Below, piece by piece: positions 51,896-63,669 of a stretch of DNA of 64,000 nt. Both the position numbers and the translations under genes were made by a program. Position 1 is the stretch's first letter; each line of letters opens with the position of its first letter. The notes under the pieces are model-generated. The model saw only the letters and a list, made by a program, of their open reading frames with translations, did not search any database and was not told the origin of the DNA. Source of the DNA: Brevundimonas sp. M20 (GTDB lineage Bacteria > Pseudomonadota > Alphaproteobacteria > Caulobacterales > Caulobacteraceae); the NCBI RefSeq assembly GCF_006547065.1, contig NZ_CP041243.1, forward strand, positions 3,239,001 to 3,303,000. Reading direction: 5' to 3'.

Positions 51896-52561
51896 TCAGC
51901 CCTGGGCGTTGCGGATCGCCGCGGCGCCCGCGAAAGGCGTGATCACGGCGGCGAACAGCACATAGGCGATCAGGAAGGCCAGCGCCGGTCCCGGCGACTG
52001 ACCGTTCGCCGCCCGTTCCAGCGCTCCCGCCCCGAACACCACCGGCGGGATGAACAGGGGCAGGACGACCACCGCGATCAGCAGACCCCCGCGCTTCGAG
52101 CCCAACGCCAAAGCCGCGCCCAGCGCGCCGGTCAGGGCGAAGCCCAGTCCGCCGATCAGGGCCGCCAGCGCGGCCAGCGGAGCCAGCGACACCGGCAGGC
52201 CGAGCGTGATCGCCGCCACCGGCGCGGTCACCGCCAGCGGCCAGCCGACCGCCAGCCATTGCGCCTTGGCCTTGGCGATGACCGCCAACTCCAGCGGCGC
52301 GGGACCGAGCGCCAGCAGGTCCAGCGTCCCGTCCTCGAAATCCCGCTCGAACAGCCGCTCCAGCGACAGGATCGAGGACACCGCCAACGCCACCCAGGCG
52401 ATGCCGCCCGCGACCGGTCTCAACGCCGCCGGATCACTGCCCGAGGCCAGCGGCACCAGCACCGTCAGGCACAGGAAGAAGCCACAGGCCAGCAAGGGCC
52501 CGCCCCCGCCCGCCCAGGCCAAAGCCAGTTCGCGTCGCCACAGGATCATCAGCGCCTTCAT
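51896..52561 (-). CDS. ccmB: Heme exporter permease CcmB
   Basis: Inner-membrane permease of 221 residues, six predicted helices, that pairs with CcmA. The segments [21 protein letters not shown] and [14 protein letters not shown] are typical of CcmB. The ATG overlaps the ccmA stop by four bases. It ends next to the stop of the convergent S41-like gene. Confidence 0.93.
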   Translation of the reverse strand: MKALMILWRRELALAWAGGGGPLLACGFFLCLTVLVPLASGSDPAALRPVAGGIAWVALAVSSILSLERLFERDFEDGTLDLLALGPAPLELAVIAKAKAQWLAVGWPLAVTAPVAAITLGLPVSLAPLAALAALIGGLGFALTGALGAALALGSKRGGLLIAVVVLPLFIPPVVFGAGALERAANGQSPGPALAFLIAYVLFAAVITPFAGAAAIRNAQG

Positions 52562-53169
52562 GCGGCGTCTCCCGGGGCAAGGCCGATGTCGAGAGACCGC
52601 GCCGGGATCGGCAGGGGATCATGGACGGCGGAGAGGATGCATCCGCCGCGATCCAGATGCGCCTTCATCAGCACTCCCATGGCCTCGCGCCAGCGCGCGT
52701 CCAGCGGGCTGAGCGGCTCGTCCAGCAGCCAGATCGGGCGCTGCACGGCGATCAGTCGCGCGAAGGCCAGCCGTCTCCTCTGCCCCGCCGACAGCTTACG
52801 CACCTCCAGGTCCAGCAGGGGGGTCAGCGCCAGCACATCCACGGCCGCCGCGAGCCCGTCCGCGCCGGCCCCCAGCCACCGGGCCTGAAACATCAGTTCT
52901 TCCCGCGCCCGGCGTGCGCCCTTCAGACCGTCCAGATGGCCCAGCCAGTGCAGATGTCTGGTGCGCGCCTCGTCCGCCTCGACGTCGGCGAAGGCGATGC
53001 TGCCCGTGTCCGGACGCAGGAAGCCGGCCAGCGCCCGCAGCAGGCTGGTCTTGCCCGCCCCGTTCGCGCCGGTCAGGGCCACGGCCTCGCCGGAAGCCAC
53101 TGAAAAGGAAAGATTTCGGAACAGAACCCGTTCGCCGCGCGACAGGGTCAGACCATCGACGGTGATCAT
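52558..53169 (-). CDS. ccmA: Heme exporter ATPase CcmA
   Basis: ABC-type ATPase of 203 residues. Walker [15 protein letters not shown], signature [14 protein letters not shown] and Walker [12 protein letters not shown] are complete. With CcmB, CcmC and CcmD it drives heme release to CcmE. It is the first gene of the minus-strand ccmAB pair; ccmC, ccmD and ccmG follow only after two plus-strand genes. ccmE, ccmF and ccmH are not in the window. Confidence 0.95.
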   Translation of the reverse strand: MITVDGLTLSRGERVLFRNLSFSVASGEAVALTGANGAGKTSLLRALAGFLRPDTGSIAFADVEADEARTRHLHWLGHLDGLKGARRAREELMFQARWLGAGADGLAAAVDVLALTPLLDLEVRKLSAGQRRRLAFARLIAVQRPIWLLDEPLSPLDARWREAMGVLMKAHLDRGGCILSAVHDPLPIPARSLDIGLAPGDAA

Positions 53170-53370
53170 CTGAAAGGGCTCCAGTTGCGAGCCGCTATCA
53201 ATGCCCCTTCTGACGTCATGGATTCATGGACGGAGGGGGGAACCATCGCTATATGCCCGAACGCCGCAGCAGGCGTTCGCCGCGCGCGACGGGACCCTGT
53301 GCGCCCCGCCGACGAGAGCGCGAACGTGCAACCGGATTGTCGGGCGGCTTTGACCAGAGGACGCTTCTCC

Positions 53371-56097
<2,727 letters not shown>

Positions 56098-56105
56098 GCC
56101 AGACC

Positions 56106-56145
56106 GCCCTCAAGCAGCGAGGCTCCGCGAGCCTCGCGATAGGGG
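56106..56145 (+). repeat. Expanded palindromic element after acnA
   Basis: Begins GCCCTCAAGCAGCG and ends CGCGATAGGGG like the 30-bp family, but the centre is enlarged to a perfect 9-bp stem (GCGAGGCTC/GAGCCTCGC, loop CGC), giving 40 bases. It sits between the acnA stop and the terminator. This shows the family keeps its flanks while the central hairpin varies. Confidence 0.6.
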
Positions 56146-56155
56146 AACAAGAATG

Positions 56156-56187
56156 AAAGGCCGGTGGAGCGATCCACCGGCCTTTTG
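56156..56187 (+). terminator. Terminator after acnA (first copy of the flanking repeat)
   Basis: A 13-bp perfect stem (56156-56168, 56173-56185) with loop GCGA, followed by TTTTG. The core GGCCGGTGGAGCGATCC is identical to a second copy at 57605-57636, and both lie on the same strand orientation by their loop. Confidence 0.85.
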
Positions 56188-56279
56188 CTTTGTAGATGGG
56201 CGATTTGAGTCTCAGCTATGGGTTCAAATCAATAGATAGGAATGGCAGCTTTTGGTGCCGTTACTCCAGAACCAGCCGG

Positions 56280-57542
56280 TCAGTCAGTGCGCCGGACCTT
56301 CTTCTGGAAAATCCAGTTCAGGAAGGCGTCCGTCTCGGGAAAATCTGCGGCGCCGATTCGATCACGAACCGACGCGATAAGCCCCAGGATGACTGCGTAG
56401 CGCTCAGGCTTGATGGTTGGGAGATAGAGACTGCTTGAACCCTTGAATCGCATTCCCAGCTTGGCGAGGGCGCTAACGGTGTTTTTGTTGACCACCGCGA
56501 ACCGTTTGGGGGCGTAAGTCGACAACACCTCACTAACCAAGTTGATACCCACTCCAGGGATTTGCACGGCAATCTCCCAGACCACGGCATAACCCTCTGC
56601 GGGCGACAACTTGGCAGCGCGTTCTGCCTCACGGAACAGATCGATCATCTTGCGGGGATGTTTCAGCCCTTCGCCCGCCTTGCGGAAGATGTTGTCAGAC
56701 GGCCAGAGATGGCGACCGCCATTGCCGCTCATCAGATCCTGTAAATGACTTTCCAGTTGGGACCGCACTTCACTGGATAGGCCCGCTTCGTGCAGCGCGG
56801 CGATCTTGCGCTGAACGCCGCGAGCCTCCGTCCGCGTCGGCCTTCTTTTGGCCAGTTCAGCTTGGGCGGCGTTGTCCTTCCGGTACTCCTGATAGAGGCC
56901 ACCAAGCAGGTCTGCATCGAGAGGCAACTCATCTGCCGCCTCCATCTCGGCCTCAAACGCCTTCCGCGCTAGTTCGACCGGCTTCCATGACGACCGATAG
57001 CGGATCAAGGCTTGGCGCGTCAGCAACTCAAAGCGCGGGCTCTTCTGCAGGCCGACGGCCATCTCACGAAGCTGATCAGCGAGGGGAGACGGATCGGCCG
57101 CATCGACCCTAAGTGAGGTTTCGATGTTCGAGCCAAGCGCGCCGCCAGTAAGGTTGGCGGACCCCACGAGGCACCGGAGCCCGGCTCGGCTAAAGCCAGC
57201 ATAGGTCTTCGGGTGGAAGGTCGAGCTTTTGCGCGCGCCAAGGAAGACATCGAGCGCGTCGTGGGCCTCAGCGAGGTCGAGCAGCGACTGCAACGCATCG
57301 GGTTCGGTCAGATAGAAGTCTGTGCCGATGAATATCCGCGCACGACCTTCAGATTTCAGCAACGGACCTAGTTCGCGACAAAGATAGGTCGCGCCCTCCT
57401 TTTTCAGGAAGGCGACGGCGACGAACACCTCATGGGCAGCCTTGAAGACATCGCGGATGGCTGCGCGATGGCCCGCAGAGTCATTGGTGATGAGTTGCAC
57501 AAGAGCCCCCAAGCATTGGTCACTATGAGGCTGCACCGTCAC
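56280..57542 (-). CDS. PLD-superfamily nuclease-like protein, probable accessory or defence gene
   Basis: A 420-residue protein. Residues 15-160 form one phospholipase D-like half with the HKD-type motif FHPKTYAGFSRAG and, after it, LVGSANLTGGAL, as in NgoFVII/BfiI-type restriction nucleases and related PLD phosphodiesterases. A single HKD motif means it would work as a dimer. The C-terminal half is helical, with a helix-hairpin-helix-like segment IPGVGINLVSEVLS. The start is a GTG at 57542 (alternative GTGs at 57536 and 57500), abutting a 15-bp inverted repeat. Atypical composition and isolation suggest horizontal gain. A defence role is a guess from the fold and context. Confidence 0.7.
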   Translation of the reverse strand: MTVQPHSDQCLGALVQLITNDSAGHRAAIRDVFKAAHEVFVAVAFLKKEGATYLCRELGPLLKSEGRARIFIGTDFYLTEPDALQSLLDLAEAHDALDVFLGARKSSTFHPKTYAGFSRAGLRCLVGSANLTGGALGSNIETSLRVDAADPSPLADQLREMAVGLQKSPRFELLTRQALIRYRSSWKPVELARKAFEAEMEAADELPLDADLLGGLYQEYRKDNAAQAELAKRRPTRTEARGVQRKIAALHEAGLSSEVRSQLESHLQDLMSGNGGRHLWPSDNIFRKAGEGLKHPRKMIDLFREAERAAKLSPAEGYAVVWEIAVQIPGVGINLVSEVLSTYAPKRFAVVNKNTVSALAKLGMRFKGSSSLYLPTIKPERYAVILGLIASVRDRIGAADFPETDAFLNWIFQKKVRRTD

Positions 57543-57580
57543 GCTTGCGATGACAACGACCTGAAGTTGTCATCGCAAGC
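57543..57580 (-). promoter_or_regulatory. Perfect 15-bp inverted repeat abutting the PLD gene start
   Basis: Arms GCTTGCGATGACAAC (57543-57557) and its complement (57566-57580), loop 8 bases, directly before the GTG start. In the mRNA it would form a strong hairpin ending at the start codon, hiding any ribosome site. It could be an operator for autoregulation, a translational lock, or a remnant of the insertion. Confidence 0.65.
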
Positions 57581-57604
57581 CGCCTGTACACGTCGCCCAA
57601 ACAA

Positions 57605-57636
57605 AAAGGCCGGTGGAGCGATCCCCCGGCCCTTTG
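57605..57636 (-). terminator. Terminator after acnB (second copy of the flanking repeat)
   Basis: Same core as 56156-56187 with two differences; on the minus strand the stem (10 bp with one mismatch) is followed by TTTTTGT. It begins 24 bases after the acnB stop. Confidence 0.8.
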
Positions 57637-57659
57637 TCGTTTCCGACTGACGTCCGCCC

Positions 57660-60242
57660 TTACCCGGCGGCGACGCGATCCGCGTATTCGGGGATCTGGT
57701 CGAAATTCATGTAGCGGTAGACCTCGGCGCGGTCGGCGTCGATGACGCCCATCTCGGCCATGTATTCCGCCACGGTCGGGATGCGGCCCAGCTTGGAGGC
57801 GACGGCCGCCAGCTCGGCCGAGGCCAGATAGACGTTCGAGCCCTTGCCCAGACGGTTGGGGAAGTTGCGGGTGGAGGTCGAGACCACGGTCGCGCCTTCC
57901 TTCACCTGCGCCTGATTGCCCATGCACAGCGAGCAGCCCGGCATCTCCATGCGCGCGCCGGCGCCGCCGAGGGTCGAGTAATGGCCCTCCCTGGTCAGTT
58001 CGGAGGCGTCCATCTTGGTCGGCGGGGCGACCCACAGACGGGTCGGGATGTCCTTCTTGCCCTTCAGCAGCAGCGAGGCGGCGCGGAAGTGGCCGATGTT
58101 GGTCATGCACGAGCCGATGAAGACCTCGTCGATCGGAGTCTCCTGCACCTCGGACAGCAGGCGCGCGTCGTCGGGGTCGTTCGGGGCGCACAGGACCGGC
58201 TCGGTCACTTCGGCCAGATCGATCTCGATGACGTGGGCGTACTCGGCGTCCGCGTCGGCTTCCAGCAGGTTCGGATGGGCGAGCCACAGCTCCATGGCGT
58301 CGATCCGGCGCTGCAGGGTGCGGGCGTCGGCATAGCCGTCGGCGATCATGGTCTTCATGAGCACGATGTTCGAGGTCATGTACTCGATGATCGGCTCCTT
58401 GTTCAGCTTGACGGTGCAGCCCGCCGCCGAACGCTCGGCCGAGGCGTCGGTCAGTTCGAACGCCTGTTCCACCTTCAGGTCCGGCAGGCCCTCGATCTCG
58501 AGGATGCGGCCCGAGAAGGCGTTGATCTTGCCCGCCTTGGCCACCGTCAGCAGGCCCTGCTGGATGGCGTAGTAGGGGATGGCGTGAACCAGATCGCGCA
58601 GGGTGATGCCCGGCTGCATCTCGCCCTTGAAGCGGACGAGGATCGATTCCGGCATGTCCAGCGGCATCACGCCGGTGGCGGCGCCGAAGGCCACCAGACC
58701 CGAACCGGCCGGGAAGGAGATGCCGATGGGGAAGCGGGTGTGGCTGTCGCCGCCGGTGCCGACCGTGTCGGGCAGCAGCAGGCGGTTCAGCCACGAGTGG
58801 ATCACGCCGTCGCCCGGACGCAGGGCCACGCCGCCGCGGTTCGAGATGAACTGCGGCAGTTCGCGGTGCGTCTTGACGTCCACCGGCTTCGGATAGGCGG
58901 CGGTGTGGCAGAAGGACTGCATCACCATGTCGGCCGAGAAGCCGAGGCAGGCCAGATCCTTCAGCTCGTCACGGGTCATCGGACCGGTGGTGTCCTGTGA
59001 CCCCACGGTGGTCATCTTCGGCTCGCAGTACGTGCCCGGACGCACGCCCTGACCTTCCGGCAGACCGCAGGCGCGGCCGACCATCTTCTGGGCGAGGGTA
59101 AAGCCCTTGCCGCTGTCCTCCGGCGTGACCGGCAGGCGGAACGCGGTCGAGGGCGGCAGGCCCAGCGCCTCACGCGCGCGGGCGGTCAGCGACCGGCCGA
59201 TGATCAGGTTGATGCGGCCGCCGGCCTGCACCTCGTCCAGCAGGACCTGCGACTTCAGCTCGAAGTCGGCGACCGTCTGGCCGTCCTTCTCGATTTTCCC
59301 GGCGTAGGGATAGATGTCGATGACGTCGCCCATGTTGAGGTTCGAGACGTCGACCTCGATCGGCAGGGCGCCGGAGTCTTCCTGGGTGTTGAAGAAGATC
59401 GGGGCAATCTTGCCGCCCAGGGTCACGCCGCCGAAGCGCTTGTTCGGCACGAAGGGAATGTCCTCGCCGGTGGCCCAGATCACACTGTTGGTCGCCGACT
59501 TGCGCGACGAACCGGTGCCGACCACGTCGCCGACATAGGCCACCAGATGGCCCCTGGCCTTCAGGTTCTCGATGAACTGCATCGGACCACGCACGCCGTC
59601 CTGTTCCGGCGCGATGCCCGGGCGCGCGTTCTTCAGCATGGCCAGATAGTGCAGCGGGATGTCCGGGCGCGACCAGGCGTCGGGCGCCGGCGACAGGTCA
59701 TCGGTGTTGGTCTCGCCGGTCACCTTGAAGACGGTGACGGTGATCTTCTCGGCGACCTTGTCGCGCGAGGTGAACCATTCGGCGTCGGCCCAGGACCGGA
59801 TCACGGCCTGGGCGTTGACGTTGCCGCCCCTGGCCAGTTCGGCGACGTCATGGAAGAAGTCGAACATCAGCAGGGTCTTCTTCAGACCCTCGGCGGCGAC
59901 CGCGCCGACCACCGCATCCGTCAGCAGGTCGATCAGCGGCTTGACGTTGTAACCGCCCACCATGGTGCCCAGCAGCTCGGTCGCGCGCTCGCGCGACAGG
60001 GCCGGAACCGCGAAATCGCCATGCGCCACCGCCGACAGGAAAGACGCCTTCACCTTGGCCGCGTCATCCACGCCGGGCGGCACGCGATGCGTCAGTAGGT
60101 CCAGCAGTTCCTGTTCGGACTCACCGGCCGGGGGCGCCTTGATCAGCTCGATCAGGTCCGCGGTCTGCTCCGCCGACAGCGGGAGCGGCGGGATGCCGAG
60201 CGCCGCGCGTTCGGCGACGTGGGAGCGATAGGCTTCGAGCAT
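57660..60242 (-). CDS. acnB: Aconitate hydratase B (AcnB)
   Basis: A bifunctional aconitase/2-methylisocitrate dehydratase of 860 residues. AcnB signatures are the N-terminal HEAT-like domain ([15 protein letters not shown]), the swivel domain [27 protein letters not shown] (in parts, [13 protein letters not shown]), and the cluster Cys in [10 protein letters not shown] and [12 protein letters not shown]. The PTAFRLP and [14 protein letters not shown] parts are intact. Most alphaproteobacteria have only AcnA, so a second, AcnB-type enzyme is notable; it may serve oxidative stress or propionate (2-methylcitrate) metabolism. Confidence 0.96.
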   Translation of the reverse strand: MLEAYRSHVAERAALGIPPLPLSAEQTADLIELIKAPPAGESEQELLDLLTHRVPPGVDDAAKVKASFLSAVAHGDFAVPALSRERATELLGTMVGGYNVKPLIDLLTDAVVGAVAAEGLKKTLLMFDFFHDVAELARGGNVNAQAVIRSWADAEWFTSRDKVAEKITVTVFKVTGETNTDDLSPAPDAWSRPDIPLHYLAMLKNARPGIAPEQDGVRGPMQFIENLKARGHLVAYVGDVVGTGSSRKSATNSVIWATGEDIPFVPNKRFGGVTLGGKIAPIFFNTQEDSGALPIEVDVSNLNMGDVIDIYPYAGKIEKDGQTVADFELKSQVLLDEVQAGGRINLIIGRSLTARAREALGLPPSTAFRLPVTPEDSGKGFTLAQKMVGRACGLPEGQGVRPGTYCEPKMTTVGSQDTTGPMTRDELKDLACLGFSADMVMQSFCHTAAYPKPVDVKTHRELPQFISNRGGVALRPGDGVIHSWLNRLLLPDTVGTGGDSHTRFPIGISFPAGSGLVAFGAATGVMPLDMPESILVRFKGEMQPGITLRDLVHAIPYYAIQQGLLTVAKAGKINAFSGRILEIEGLPDLKVEQAFELTDASAERSAAGCTVKLNKEPIIEYMTSNIVLMKTMIADGYADARTLQRRIDAMELWLAHPNLLEADADAEYAHVIEIDLAEVTEPVLCAPNDPDDARLLSEVQETPIDEVFIGSCMTNIGHFRAASLLLKGKKDIPTRLWVAPPTKMDASELTREGHYSTLGGAGARMEMPGCSLCMGNQAQVKEGATVVSTSTRNFPNRLGKGSNVYLASAELAAVASKLGRIPTVAEYMAEMGVIDADRAEVYRYMNFDQIPEYADRVAAG

Positions 60243-60422
60243 GAGGGCCTCCTTGATCCAGTCGCGATCAGGTTGGCCACCGGCCCGTCAAAACCGCGCG
60301 CGGGCTTTCCCACATAAGGCCCGACGCCGCAACACGAGGGCCCGATCCGGCGGGGACCGGGCGGCAGCCTGTGTCATGCGCGGAACAGGTCACCCCGCGT
60401 CAGCCGACGCTTCCGCCCGGGT

Positions 60423-61298
60423 TCAGCGCCCGAAGACCTCGACACCGATCTCCCCGGCGGGCGTCAGCCAGGCGCGCTTCATGCCCTGGCTGTTGAACGG
60501 GGCGGTGATGTTGCCTTCGCGGTCCAGCGCGATCAGACCCCCGTCGCCGCCCATGGCGCCGATCTCGTCGATAACCGCCTGAGCGGCCACGCTCAACGAT
60601 TGACCCGCCGCCACTCGCCAGGCCGTCTGGGCGGTGGCGGCGACGCGAATGAAGTATTCACCCTGCCCGGTGCCCGAGACGGCGACATTGCCGTCCGCCC
60701 AGGTCCCGGCGGCGGGTATCGGGGTGTCCCCGACCCGGCCCGGCATCTTGCCGAAAACCCCGGCGGTCGAGGTCGCGGCCGCCAGCCGACCCTCGCTGTC
60801 CAGCACGCAGCAGCCCACCGTGCCGTGGCTCAGCGTGCCCGGCGGATGGTTGTCCTCGCCCTTGCCGGCGCGCGTGAACCAGGCCTCTTCATCGGCGATG
60901 GGCTCCAGTCCCTGATCCAGCGCGAACAGGGCCGCGCCCTCGCCGGCCAGCATGACGTGTGGCGTCCGGTCCATCACCGCGCGCGCGGCCACCACCGGAT
61001 TGCGGAAGCCCTGCAGCGCCGCCACGGCGCCCGCCCGCTTCGTCGCACCATCCATGATGCTGGCGTCCAGCTCATAGGCCCCGGCCAGATTCGGCGAGGC
61101 GCCCCGTCCGGCGACATAGAGACCCGAGTCCTCCAGCATCACGACCGCCGCGACCGCGACGTCCAGCGCGCTGTCGCCCCGGTCCAGCCGAACCTTCATC
61201 GCCTCGACAACCTCGCGCATGTGCACGACCTCCCGGTCATAGTTGCGTTCGCGCCGCGCGCCGGCGCCGCCGTGAAGGATGAGGGTGGGTTGGGTCAT
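60423..61298 (-). CDS. Isoaspartyl peptidase / plant-type L-asparaginase
   Basis: Ntn-hydrolase of 291 residues made as a precursor that self-cleaves before a catalytic Thr. The Thr is in LSHGTVGCCVLD; the N-terminal LHGGAGARRE and the GRVGDTPIPAAGTWAD and GTGQGEYFIR segments match the family. It removes isoaspartyl residues from peptides and hydrolyses asparagine. The upstream gap to acnB has no clear promoter motif; the 5' end is close to the 2OG oxygenase gene, which is divergent. Confidence 0.92.
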   Translation of the reverse strand: MTQPTLILHGGAGARRERNYDREVVHMREVVEAMKVRLDRGDSALDVAVAAVVMLEDSGLYVAGRGASPNLAGAYELDASIMDGATKRAGAVAALQGFRNPVVAARAVMDRTPHVMLAGEGAALFALDQGLEPIADEEAWFTRAGKGEDNHPPGTLSHGTVGCCVLDSEGRLAAATSTAGVFGKMPGRVGDTPIPAAGTWADGNVAVSGTGQGEYFIRVAATAQTAWRVAAGQSLSVAAQAVIDEIGAMGGDGGLIALDREGNITAPFNSQGMKRAWLTPAGEIGVEVFGR

Positions 61299-61383
61299 TG
61301 AGGTCTTTTATCTCGTGCCGGGACTGCTAGCGTCTTCCGGTGTGGACGGAAGATCACCGTCCATGCGCTGCAAGGGGCGAGGC

Positions 61384-62175
61384 ATGCAAGCACCGGGAAC
61401 GGGGAATACGACCAGGGGCGCGACGATCACCATTGATCCGGCGCTGGACGGTCGCGCCATGGCCGCTGCCTTCAAGGCCCATGGTCGCATCCACATCCCG
61501 GGTTTCCTGGCCCCGCACTCGGCGGCCGCCCTGCACGACGCCCTCGCCGCCGAGACCATGTGGGTCTGCTCCACCCGGGGCGGCGGCCAGAACATCGACA
61601 TCCCGGTCGAGCATTTCGACGCCTTCACGCCCCAACAGGCGGCGCGATTCTTCAGCCTGGCCCACGCCGAGGCGCGCGACGGCTTCCACTATATGTTCGA
61701 CAGCCTGCGGGTCAGCGACCTGATCGAGAAGGGCGAGTCGATCCATCCGGCGCTGGCCGCCGGCTACGCCTTCCTGAACAGTCCGGCCTTCCTCGACTTC
61801 GTTCGCGCCCTGACCGGCGATGAACGACCCAATCATGTCGATGCCCAGGCGACCCGCTTCGAGGCCGGCCACTATCTGACGCAGCACGACGACAAAAAGC
61901 CGGAGGCCGGGCGGCTGTACGCCTATGTGCTGAACCTGACGCCACGCTGGCGTACGGACTGGGGCGGACTGCTGACCTTCATCGACGAGGACGGCCATCT
62001 GGCCGAAGCCTACGCGCCCGCCTGGAATGCGCTGAACCTTTTCCGCGTGCCGGCGGAGCACGCCGTCTCCTTCGTCACGCCCTTCGCCGGCGCGCCCCGG
62101 CTATCCATCACCGGCTGGGTGCGTCATCTCCCGTCCGACTCCCCGCACCGTCGCGCGTCCGCGCGTCGCCCCTAG
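61384..62175 (+). CDS. 2OG-Fe(II) dioxygenase, prolyl-hydroxylase-like
   Basis: A 263-residue non-heme iron oxygenase. The iron ligands are His and Asp in YLTQHDDKK and the distal His in VPAEHAVSFV; the 2-oxoglutarate Arg is in RLSITGWVRH. The HxD...H spacing and GGLLTFIDEDG match the prolyl 4-hydroxylase/Ofd1 group (2OG-Fe(II)-Oxy). An upstream ATG at 61363 would add 7 residues; GGGGCGAGG precedes the chosen one. Possible substrate: ribosomal protein S12 or another prolyl protein (inference from OGFOD1). Confidence 0.85.
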   Translation: MQAPGTGNTTRGATITIDPALDGRAMAAAFKAHGRIHIPGFLAPHSAAALHDALAAETMWVCSTRGGGQNIDIPVEHFDAFTPQQAARFFSLAHAEARDGFHYMFDSLRVSDLIEKGESIHPALAAGYAFLNSPAFLDFVRALTGDERPNHVDAQATRFEAGHYLTQHDDKKPEAGRLYAYVLNLTPRWRTDWGGLLTFIDEDGHLAEAYAPAWNALNLFRVPAEHAVSFVTPFAGAPRLSITGWVRHLPSDSPHRRASARRP

Positions 62176-62186
62176 AGAGAGATTTC

Positions 62187-63188
62187 ATGCGCGCTGTTCT
62201 GTCCAAGGCCCCCGGCGGCCCCGAAACCCTGGTCGTCGAGGAGGTTCTGGACCCCCGCCCGCAGAAGGGCGAGGTGGTGATCGAGGTGAAGGCCATCGGG
62301 GTCAACTTCCCCGACACCCTGATCATCGAGGACAAATACCAGTTCAAGCCGCAGCGCCCCTTCTCGCCGGGCGGTGAGGTGGCCGGGATCATCGAGGCCG
62401 TCGGCGAGGGCGTGAAGGGCGTCTTCAAGGGCGACCGCGTCATCGCCGTGCCCGGCTGGGGCGGCATGGTCGAACGGCTGGCCGTGCCCGCCAGTCAGGT
62501 CATCAAGATTCCCGACGGCATGGATTTCCAGACCGCCGCCTCGCTGGTGATGACCTACGGCACGTCCTACTACGCCCTGAAGGACCGGGCGCAGCTGAAG
62601 GCGGGGGAAAGCCTGCTGGTGCTGGGCGCCGCGGGCGGTGTCGGCGTCGCCGCCGTCGAACTGGGCAAGGCCATGGGCGCCCACGTCATCGCCGCCGCCT
62701 CGACCAACGACAAGGTCCAGTTCGCGTTGGAAGCCGGGGCCGACAACGGCCTGATCTATCCGTCGGGCAAGATGGACAAGACGGCCCAGAAGGAGCTGTC
62801 GGGCGAGCTGAAACTGGCTTCGGGCCGCGACGGCCCCGACGTGGTCTATGACGGCGTCGGCGGCGACTACTGCGAGCCGGCCCTGCGCGCCATGGACTGG
62901 AACGGCCGCTATCTGGTGGTCGGCTTCCCGGCGGGCATTCCGTCCCTGCCGCTGAACCTGACCCTGCTGAAGTCGGTGTCGGTGATCGGCGTCTTCTGGG
63001 GCGCCGCCGTGGCCCGCGATCCGTCGCTGCACGTCGCCAACATGGCCGACCTGTTCAGGTTCTGGAGCGAGGGCAAGATCAAGCCCCGCATCAGCCGCAC
63101 CTTCCCGCTTGAACGCGCTCACGAGGCCATTCAGGCGCTGGGCGACCGCTCGGTCATGGGCAAGGTCGTGGTGACCGTCGAGGACTGA
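62187..63188 (+). CDS. NADPH:quinone oxidoreductase family protein
   Basis: Zinc-independent medium-chain dehydrogenase of 333 residues. GroES-like N-terminus (VEEVLDPRPQKGEVVIEVKAIG in parts), the FSPGGEVAGIIEAVG motif and the Rossmann GAAGGVGVAAVELGKAMGA are clear. It reduces quinones or enones with NADPH. It lies 11 bases after the oxygenase gene and may be co-transcribed. Confidence 0.92.
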   Translation: MRAVLSKAPGGPETLVVEEVLDPRPQKGEVVIEVKAIGVNFPDTLIIEDKYQFKPQRPFSPGGEVAGIIEAVGEGVKGVFKGDRVIAVPGWGGMVERLAVPASQVIKIPDGMDFQTAASLVMTYGTSYYALKDRAQLKAGESLLVLGAAGGVGVAAVELGKAMGAHVIAAASTNDKVQFALEAGADNGLIYPSGKMDKTAQKELSGELKLASGRDGPDVVYDGVGGDYCEPALRAMDWNGRYLVVGFPAGIPSLPLNLTLLKSVSVIGVFWGAAVARDPSLHVANMADLFRFWSEGKIKPRISRTFPLERAHEAIQALGDRSVMGKVVVTVED

Positions 63189-63195
63189 GCCCCGC

Positions 63196-63612
63196 TCAGT
63201 CCTGATCGCCTTTCAGATGATCAAGCGCGGTCCGGGCCAGTTCCCGGTGCCGCGCCTTGATGTTCGCCCCCAGCGTCGCCAGCAGGGCCGCGAACACCGC
63301 CGCATCGTCAGTGAAGCCGACCACGGCGAACAGGTCCGGGATGGCGTCCGTCGGAAGGACGAAATAGGCCAGCGCCCCCAGCATGATGCCCTTGGCCGCC
63401 GTCGGGGTCTCCGGGTCGCGCGCCGCGTACCAGACCGACAGCACCTGATCGGCGAAGGGGATGCGCGCCGCCGTGCGCCGGATCTTGGGCCAGAAGCCCC
63501 GGCGCACCCGCGCCTCGTTCACCTGCTGGACGGCGGGCACGAGGGCGTAGGACGGGTCCAGCGCGTTTTCGGGGTTGGCTGCCCCGGCGGCAGGTTTGGC
63601 ATTGGTGGTCAT
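63196..63612 (-). CDS. YkvA/DUF1232 membrane protein
   Basis: A 138-residue protein with the DUF1232 core: AKGIMLGALAYFVLPTDAIPDLFAVVGFTDDAAVF, in which YFVLPTDAIPD is the hallmark. One or two membrane helices. Function unknown. It is followed on the plus strand by the SDR gene. Confidence 0.9.
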   Translation of the reverse strand: MTTNAKPAAGAANPENALDPSYALVPAVQQVNEARVRRGFWPKIRRTAARIPFADQVLSVWYAARDPETPTAAKGIMLGALAYFVLPTDAIPDLFAVVGFTDDAAVFAALLATLGANIKARHRELARTALDHLKGDQD

Positions 63613-63669
63613 GGCGGCTAAATCCCCCGCGACAGTCTCGGTTCACAACAACACATAGGGTCTCCGGAC

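Larger units (their letters stand above)
56188..57604. mobile_element. Lower-GC insert between acnA and acnB terminators
   Basis: About 1.4 kb bounded by near-identical terminator copies (2 differences in 32 bases). It contains a single gene (PLD-like nuclease) whose base composition is visibly lower in GC and whose codon use is less biased than its neighbours. No integrase or transposase is inside. Integration by an outside recombinase, with duplication of the terminator as target site, or gene conversion could explain it. Confidence 0.5.

Noticed and set aside
56220-56230. GGGTTCAAATC, similar to a tRNA T-loop, at the edge of the insert
   Set aside because: No acceptor stem, anticodon arm or D-loop can be drawn around it; a tRNA fragment as attachment site is possible but not supported.
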